Shown here in pieces: positions 6,190-11,290 of a DNA stretch of 11,290 bases. The notes beneath the pieces were generated by a model that had not been told where the DNA came from, ran no database searches, and was given only the letters and a program-made list of their open reading frames with translations. The stretch is from an uncultured Kiloniellales bacterium (GTDB lineage: Bacteria; Pseudomonadota; Alphaproteobacteria; Kiloniellales; JAKSDN01): contig CAMYMY010000073.1 of the NCBI GenBank assembly GCA_947259625.1, positions 1 to 11,290 of the forward strand, in the 5' to 3' direction. A program made the translations under genes and the position numbers. How positions within the stretch are numbered: the stretch's first letter is position 1; every line of letters starts with the position of its first letter.

Positions 6190-7032
6190 ATGTTCATTCG
6201 TAAAACGATATTCCTGCTTTCGGGCGCCGTTCTGGCGCTCGCGGCGCCACAGGCGGCGAACGCTCAGGACCTGTCGGCGGATGTCGACCTGTCCGTCGTC
6301 GACGAGGCGGATGCGCCGGCCGCCGACGAGTGGCGCTACATGGTGGGGGTCGGGGTAGCCATGGTGCCGGACTACGAAGGCTCGGAGGACTACGAAGCGG
6401 CGCCCCTTCCGCTCGCCAGGATCCAAAGGGGCGACCTCTACGCCAAGCTCACCGCTTTGAAGCTGTCGTCCAACCTGGTGCCGCATCCCAACTGGCGTCT
6501 CGGACCGGTCCTCAACGTGCGCGGCGAGCGCGACGATGTAGACAATAACCAGGTCGACGCCATGAAGGACATCGACACGGCGGTCGAGCTCGGCGTCGTC
6601 GGCGGTTACGACTTCAAGCTGGACAGGGCGGTACTCAGCCTCGAGGTCGAGTGGCTGGCCGACGTCTCGGACGAGCATGACGGTTGGCTGCTGACCCCGC
6701 GTGTCAGATACAACCGACGCCTGTCCGACACGATCGGTGTGCTGGCGATGACGTCCTTGACCGTGGCGTCCGACGACTACATGGAGACCTATTTCGGCGT
6801 CGACGCCTCCGATTCGGCGAACAGCGGGCTGAGCACCTTCGATGCCGACAGCGGCATCAAGGACTGGTCGCTGGCCCTGGGGGCGACCTACGATGTGAAC
6901 GACAGCTGGAGCTTCGGTATCTTCGGCCTCTACAAGCTGCTGCTCGACGACGCGTCGGACAGCCCGGTCGTCGACGACGCCGGAGCCGAGAGCCAGTTCA
7001 TCGGCGGCATCTTCACGACCTATACCTTCTGA
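6190..7032 (+). CDS. MipA/OmpV-family outer-membrane protein
   Basis: A 280-residue exported beta-barrel protein. The N-terminus MFIRKTIFLLSGAVLALAAP is a signal peptide with a likely cut after ANA at residue 25. The mature part carries the family hallmarks: VPDYEGSEDYEAAPLP early on, NWRLGPVLNVRGER, a DIDTAVELGVVGGYDF segment, and alternating beta strands. It ends in TYTF, the terminal phenylalanine typical of outer-membrane barrels inserted by the BAM complex. Family members include E. coli MipA, which scaffolds murein enzymes, and Vibrio OmpV; the role here is unknown. I chose ATG 6190 over GTG 6151 because it places the signal peptide at the very N-terminus; the ribosome binding site is only fair. 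The gene is monocistronic, preceded by a terminator and convergent with the YhdP-like gene. Confidence 0.9.
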   Translation: MFIRKTIFLLSGAVLALAAPQAANAQDLSADVDLSVVDEADAPAADEWRYMVGVGVAMVPDYEGSEDYEAAPLPLARIQRGDLYAKLTALKLSSNLVPHPNWRLGPVLNVRGERDDVDNNQVDAMKDIDTAVELGVVGGYDFKLDRAVLSLEVEWLADVSDEHDGWLLTPRVRYNRRLSDTIGVLAMTSLTVASDDYMETYFGVDASDSANSGLSTFDADSGIKDWSLALGATYDVNDSWSFGIFGLYKLLLDDASDSPVVDDAGAESQFIGGIFTTYTF

Positions 7033-7176
7033 TCGCCGCCCTTGGGCGAGGCCAGTCAGAGGTGGACCTCTATCGTTGGACAGGCTGACGGCGGCCGTTG
7101 GGCCGGGCAGCTGTCCGTCGGAGCGAACCGCCCTTCATGAGCACACGAATTGGCCGCCGGGGGCCGCCTCCGCCCC

Positions 7177-10100
7177 TCACCGTTCGCGGCCTTCCGGGTA
7201 GACCGTGGCCTCGTCGCCGTCGATCCCGCCGAAGAGGCCGCGCAGGAAGCCGGGGGCGAGCGCCGAGAGCGGGTTGACCGAAACCTCCGGATCGTCCAAC
7301 GCGCCCTTCATCTCGTAGGTGAAGGCAAAGAGGCCCTCGCCCTCGCCGCCGGTCAGAATCCGGCCCAGGATCGGGATCGCCCCCAGGATCCGGTTAAACG
7401 TGTAGGCAGGGACTATCGTCCCCTCGAGGCCCAGCTCGGCCGTGCCGAAATCGATGTCGCCCTTGGCGGTGATCCCGAGCGCGGAACCGTAGGCGTGCAG
7501 CAGCTCGGTGCGTGCGACGCCGTCGGTCAAGGTGAAATCGCTCGACAGGCGGTCGAAGTAGATGCCATTGCCGCCCAGGGTATCCATCAGGCCGGTCAGC
7601 GAGGCGACGCTCAGCATACGAGCCAGGATCGGCGCGCCCACCATGACGTAGTCGTCGGCCTCGATCCGCGCCGTCAAGGGGTGGGCGGGAATCGGTCCGT
7701 CGCTCTGTCCGCTGATCCGCAGGCGCCCGCCCCTGATCGTGTCGCGCAGGTCGAGCGCGCGCAGGAACGCACCTATATCCCCGGTGGCGACCTCCAGCGT
7801 ATAGCCGCCCTGCGCCGCGGGCCGGTAGTTCATATGGAACGACCGTTCACGCTCCGACGCTCCTTCCGCCGCCGGCGCCGTCGCAGGGCCCGGTGGCGGG
7901 TCGGTGTCTTCGACATCGACCCCGTTGCTGGGCAGGCGCGCCTGCTTGGCTCTGTCAGCCGTTTCCGCCGCCTCGATGGTTTCGGTCCACAGCGCGCGCG
8001 GGAGCTTGGCGTCGACGGACATGAGCCGCCATCCCTCCGCGCCCCGGTCGAGCGCGACGGCCACCTCCTCGAGCTGGCGCCCCTCGCCGAAGGTGATGGC
8101 CTCCAAGCGAGGCGCGGAGAACGTGAACACCGGCCAGGAGTCCCCGTCTCCGCCGTCCCCTTCCGGCTTGCCGCCCTTGCCCATGAAAGGCGCGGCATCG
8201 AACACGCCTCCGCCCACGCTGACGTCGACCTGTGGCCTGCCCAGGACCAGAGTGACGTCCGTCAGGCGCGACTTGCCCCAGGCGAAGGTCTCCAGCTCGA
8301 GCCGGGTGACGCCGTTGTCCTGGAAGCGGCCCTTGCCCCGGGCCGACAGGCTTCCCCCCTTGACCTCGATCTCCTCCAGATCGGAGACCTTGTCGTCGGT
8401 GAGCTTCAGGACGACCCGAAGCTCCCCGGGCACCGCCGGCGGCTTCTCCCAATTGAGGAAGGGAATCGACAGGCTGGCCTGGTCCAGGCTCATGACCGCC
8501 TCGAGGGTGCCGCTTTGGTCGGGGAAGAGGGCGACCAGCAGCGAAGCCGAAACCGGCCCGTTCAGATAGGGCGCCATGTCCAGGCCGAGCGCCTCCCGGT
8601 CGGGTTGCTCCAGGGCCGGAACCTTCATGACGAAGACGCTCCGTGGGCCATCGCCCTCCGTGAACCGCTCATGCCAGTCGAGCTCGATCGGCACGCCGGC
8701 CAGCTCCACCGGTCCCGCCACGGTCATGCCTTTGTTGTCGAGGCTGAGCGTCAATTCGCCGTCGGTCACCGAACGCTGCAGCACGGCGTCGCGCACGCTC
8801 ACCTGTTCCAGATCGGCCTCGGCGGTGATCTCCATCCGGTCATAGGCGAGATCGTGCACCAACGGCATGCGAAAGTCCGCGCGCACGGAGGCCTGCCCCG
8901 CGGTATGGGCCGGGTCGATGCCGAGCGGGGAAACCAGGCGCAGGCTCTCGTGGTCGAGCAGCTCGAGCATGTTTCTGAGCGGGCCGTCCACCAGGATGTC
9001 GATATCGATCAGCTGGTCGTATTTGTCGAAATCGGAAATCTCGACATCGGCCTCCGCAACCTTCAGGTCGCCGAGGACACCGCTCTCGAGTTCGAAGGTC
9101 ATGCGCGTCTGGTCGAAGACGGCCGAGCCCGAGACCCCCACGACCGGCGGCATGGGACGATTGTAGTGGACTTCCAGATCGCGGTACCGGTAGCCGCCCG
9201 AAAGGGTCTCGATCTCGGCGTCCGCGAAGTCGCCGCCCGGGATCCTGAGCGCTGTCTTGAGCCAGCCCTTCTCCATCGTGCCCTTCGGTATGTTCTCGAT
9301 GACCCAGTCCCGGGCGTCGGGAGCGAGCCCGGGCGGCCAGTACCGCGTCAGGTCCCTTGCCGGCGCGCCCGTCGTCCGGGACTCGGCGTCGATCCGTAGA
9401 TCGCCGTCCTGAACCGTCGCAACGCCGTTCAGCATGAATGCCGGCCCTGACCCTTCCGTGGCACTCGCATCCGGGCCCAGTTGCAGCGAGGCGTTTTCGA
9501 TCTCGAGCCGCTGGGCGACCCCGTCCATCCGGCCGTGCAGTTCGAAGCCTTGCACCGGCAGCGGTTCGGGGAGCCACTGGGGCAGAGAAAGCGAGCCTGG
9601 ACCGCCGTTCAGGCCGAACGCCAGGGACCGGACCCGTCCGGCGGCGCCGAGCACGGCCGTGAGCGAGCCGTCGAGCGCGACCTGGAAGCCCGACACCGGT
9701 GCAAGGCTCGGCACGAGCGAGGCCAGGGCCTCAAAACGCAGCCCGGAAAAACGCGTCAGGAAGACGGTTGTGCCGGCGGCATTGTCCTGGCGAAAAGCTG
9801 CCTCGACATCGGCGGTCTGCTCGCCCAGGGCCAGGGTCAAGTCCATCTCTCCGGCCAGGCCGTCGCCGTCACGCCGGATCTCGATTTCGGCCGAGGGCGC
9901 GCGCCAGACCGCACCCAGTTTTCGGTCGATCACGGTGAGCGAGCCATCCACGACGCGCGCTGTCTTGAGGAACGACATGGGCCGCTCCGGGCTCGGGTCG
10001 GACAGGAGCTCTCTCAGAATCTCCGGCACCAGGACCGAGAGATCGGCCTGGGCCGGTTGCTCCGTGGACTCCGTCTCGGACTCCGCCTCGGCCGGGTCCA

Positions 10101-10509
10101 GACCGAAATCGAAGCTACCGTCCGACCACCGCACCAGGGTGACGCGCGCGCCGGCGACCTCGATCTCGGTGGGCGCGATGACGCCCTGCACCAAAGCGCG
10201 CAGGCTCAGGTTGACGGAAACGTCGGGCAGGTTCGCGATGGTGAAGCCGCTGGCGTCGCTCAGCCGCACCGCGCGGGCCCTGAGGTCCACGGTGCGTGCC
10301 CAATCGGCCCAGGTCAGAACGGTCTCGCCGATCTCGACCCTCGGTGCCTTGTCGCCGCCGGCCAGGGCCGTCTCCAGGTAGGGCGTCAGGAAATCGACGC
10401 GGAGCGGCCCCTCGGACAGGCGCCAGACGGTGACGCCGACGAGCAGGGCCGCGGCGGCCAGGACGCCCAGGACGACCTCGATCAGGATTCGCGAGGAGCG
10501 TCGCAACAT
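7177..10509 (-). CDS. YhdP-like AsmA-family protein (DUF3971 / AsmA-like C-terminal region)
   Basis: A 1110-residue protein anchored in the inner membrane by one N-terminal helix (about 9-30, rich in V, L and A after MLRRSSR), with the rest predicted in the periplasm. AsmA-like proteins such as YhdP and TamB form long beta-grooves thought to carry phospholipids to the outer membrane. The DUF3971-like hallmark RYWPPGLAPDARDWVIENIPKG is at about 388-410. The conserved C-terminal end includes GAIPILGRILTGGEGEGLFAF (about 1040-1060) and VNPLSALAPGFLRGLF. Repeating short beta-strand units fill the middle. Two low-complexity linkers, a Gly/Asp-rich one near 775-790 and a Pro/Ala-rich one near 850-885, interrupt it. 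Length is a little below E. coli YhdP (about 1270). It is divergent from glnE across 138 bases. Several long antisense open frames here are composition artefacts. The lipid-transport role is inferred from the family. Confidence 0.92.
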   Translation of the reverse strand: MLRRSSRILIEVVLGVLAAAALLVGVTVWRLSEGPLRVDFLTPYLETALAGGDKAPRVEIGETVLTWADWARTVDLRARAVRLSDASGFTIANLPDVSVNLSLRALVQGVIAPTEIEVAGARVTLVRWSDGSFDFGLDPAEAESETESTEQPAQADLSVLVPEILRELLSDPSPERPMSFLKTARVVDGSLTVIDRKLGAVWRAPSAEIEIRRDGDGLAGEMDLTLALGEQTADVEAAFRQDNAAGTTVFLTRFSGLRFEALASLVPSLAPVSGFQVALDGSLTAVLGAAGRVRSLAFGLNGGPGSLSLPQWLPEPLPVQGFELHGRMDGVAQRLEIENASLQLGPDASATEGSGPAFMLNGVATVQDGDLRIDAESRTTGAPARDLTRYWPPGLAPDARDWVIENIPKGTMEKGWLKTALRIPGGDFADAEIETLSGGYRYRDLEVHYNRPMPPVVGVSGSAVFDQTRMTFELESGVLGDLKVAEADVEISDFDKYDQLIDIDILVDGPLRNMLELLDHESLRLVSPLGIDPAHTAGQASVRADFRMPLVHDLAYDRMEITAEADLEQVSVRDAVLQRSVTDGELTLSLDNKGMTVAGPVELAGVPIELDWHERFTEGDGPRSVFVMKVPALEQPDREALGLDMAPYLNGPVSASLLVALFPDQSGTLEAVMSLDQASLSIPFLNWEKPPAVPGELRVVLKLTDDKVSDLEEIEVKGGSLSARGKGRFQDNGVTRLELETFAWGKSRLTDVTLVLGRPQVDVSVGGGVFDAAPFMGKGGKPEGDGGDGDSWPVFTFSAPRLEAITFGEGRQLEEVAVALDRGAEGWRLMSVDAKLPRALWTETIEAAETADRAKQARLPSNGVDVEDTDPPPGPATAPAAEGASERERSFHMNYRPAAQGGYTLEVATGDIGAFLRALDLRDTIRGGRLRISGQSDGPIPAHPLTARIEADDYVMVGAPILARMLSVASLTGLMDTLGGNGIYFDRLSSDFTLTDGVARTELLHAYGSALGITAKGDIDFGTAELGLEGTIVPAYTFNRILGAIPILGRILTGGEGEGLFAFTYEMKGALDDPEVSVNPLSALAPGFLRGLFGGIDGDEATVYPEGRER

Positions 10510-10634
10510 CGCGCTATCCCGCCGATCGCAACGGGATTCGTGCGCCCGGCCCGGGGCCGGCGCTCTTGACCGGGACGAGCGCCTCTCGCACTTTGCGGGA
10601 GTCGGGGACGACGCGGTTCAATTCGTTCAATACC

Positions 10635-10639
10635 AAGGA
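10635..10639 (+). promoter_or_regulatory. Ribosome binding site of glnE
   Basis: AAGGA lies 8 bases before the ATG at 10648 and supports that start. It sits in the loop of a short inverted repeat, ATACC (10630-10634) with GGTAT (10645-10649), whose second arm overlaps the start codon. With only five pairs, the hairpin may be chance. Confidence 0.6.
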
Positions 10640-10647
10640 CTTTCGGT

Positions 10648-11244
10648 ATGACACAAGATCTCTTCTTCCTTTCTGTAACCGACCCCTTGCCGAAGGTAAA
10701 CGATCCGGCACGCGCCGCGCTTGGCCTGCAACACTGGGAGGAGCGGACCGCTCGCCTGGACGACTCCGCCCTGGCGGCCTTCGCGTGCGAACTGGCCAAG
10801 GATCCCGCCGGCCGGCGCCTGCTCGAGGCGCTGTTCGCCAACAGCCCGTTTCTCACTCACTGCGTGCTTACGGATATAGGGTTCCTGGCCCGTTTGTTGA
10901 AGCAGGGACCCGAGGCCGCCTTGAACGAGGTTCTGGCGGGTCTGAAGGGCGAACCGGGCCGCGAACCCGACAAAGCGCGGCTGATGACCGCACTGCGCGT
11001 CGCGCGGCGGCGGGTCGCGCTGACCGTCGCCCTGGCCGACATCACGGCAAGCTGGCCGCTCGAGCGGATCACCGAAGCGCTCACCGCCTTTGCCGACACC
11101 GCCCTCTCGGCGACGGTCTGCCACCTCCTGCTGGGCGCCGCCAAGCGCGGCGACATCGTGCTCGCCGACGGCACGGATCCGGAACGCGGCTGCGGCTATG
11201 CCGTGCTTGGGATGGGCAAGTACGGCGCGCGCGAGCTGAACTAG
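10648..11244 (+). CDS. glnE: Glutamine synthetase adenylyltransferase, N-terminal part ended by in-frame TAG
   Basis: GlnE adds and removes AMP on glutamine synthetase according to PII signalling, controlling nitrogen assimilation. Only the first 198 codons are open. They match the start of the N-terminal adenylyl-removing domain and end in GYAVLGMGKYGARELN, the glycine-rich lead-in to the first nucleotidyltransferase motif. A TAG (11242-11244) stands exactly where family members have an aromatic residue, usually Tyr, before SSDIDL. The reading frame then resumes the family motif without a shift. A protein ending here would lack the catalytic Asp residues and the whole synthetase-modifying half (full length is about 950-1000 residues), so it could not work. 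Start choice is supported by AAGGA 8 bases upstream. It may be a true nonsense mutation or a base-call error near a contig end; I cannot decide which. Confidence 0.88.
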   Translation: MTQDLFFLSVTDPLPKVNDPARAALGLQHWEERTARLDDSALAAFACELAKDPAGRRLLEALFANSPFLTHCVLTDIGFLARLLKQGPEAALNEVLAGLKGEPGREPDKARLMTALRVARRRVALTVALADITASWPLERITEALTAFADTALSATVCHLLLGAAKRGDIVLADGTDPERGCGYAVLGMGKYGARELN

Positions 11245-11290
11245 TCCTCGGACATCGCCCTCATCGTGATCTTCGACCCGGAGACGGCCG
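11245..11290 (+). pseudogene. glnE: Continuation of glnE in the same frame after the TAG
   Basis: Directly after the TAG the same frame reads SSDIALIVIFDPETA to the window end. This matches the GlnE motif SSDIDLIV, except that the second metal-binding Asp of the DxD pair is Ala (GCC instead of GAC, one base). So two single-base departures, at the stop and at this Asp, fall within 13 bases. The rest of glnE lies outside the window. Confidence 0.75.

Noticed and set aside
7033..7176. GC-rich inverted repeats between the convergent genes as terminators
   Set aside because: The repeats (for example AGAGGT-GG-ACCTCT at 7058-7071 and CGGCC-GTTG-GGCCG) lack a T-run and have short stems or loops, so no intrinsic terminator could be supported on either strand.
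7150..9399. A 749-codon open frame on the plus strand
   Set aside because: It is antisense to the YhdP-like gene, is rich in Arg, Gln, Gly and Ala as GC-rich shadow frames are, and resembles no family.
1..11290. CRISPR array, tRNA or rRNA genes, prophage or defence-gene cluster
   Set aside because: No regularly spaced repeats, cloverleaf-type sequence or matching protein families were seen anywhere in the window.

Overview
The window looks like chromosomal DNA of a high-GC alphaproteobacterium, plausibly Rhodospirillales-like. The protein families, the cysE-iscR-cysteine desulfurase order, the MipA/OmpV outer-membrane protein and the YhdP-like AsmA protein all fit. This placement rests on recognised families and base composition, not on a database search. 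Most of the window is ordinary core-genome content, and I did not find a convincing multi-gene novel system. The points worth a second look are an interrupted glnE, a REP-like AT-rich repeat cluster beside a lower-GC gene, and several regulatory palindromes.

Left part (1-2487), minus strand: a tight operon reads leftwards as cysE (serine acetyltransferase), iscR (Rrf2-family Fe-S sensor) and a NifS/IscS-type cysteine desulfurase cut by the window edge. Together they make the cysteine precursor, sense Fe-S status and release sulfur for cluster assembly. More Fe-S assembly (suf/isc) genes probably follow outside the window. A promoter with an IscR-like inverted repeat across its -35 lies upstream of cysE. 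An alpha/beta hydrolase (2488-3153) diverges from it.

Middle (3154-6189): after the hydrolase comes an AT-rich patch. It holds a perfect 17-bp inverted repeat plus an abutting third copy, unlike the surrounding DNA. Next is a less GC-rich gene resembling DUF1835/DUF3658 proteins (3424-4470), then tyrS (4541-5794). A 395-base stretch follows with no certain gene. It holds a clear intrinsic terminator, a perfect 16-bp palindrome and a possible 48-codon small ORF with a strong ribosome binding site.

Right part (6190-11290): a MipA/OmpV-family outer-membrane protein on the plus strand converges on a 1110-residue YhdP/AsmA-like inner-membrane-anchored protein on the minus strand. Divergent from that gene is glnE, the glutamine synthetase adenylyltransferase. 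Its reading frame is broken by a TAG inside the first nucleotidyltransferase motif, and the frame continues beyond it to the window end.
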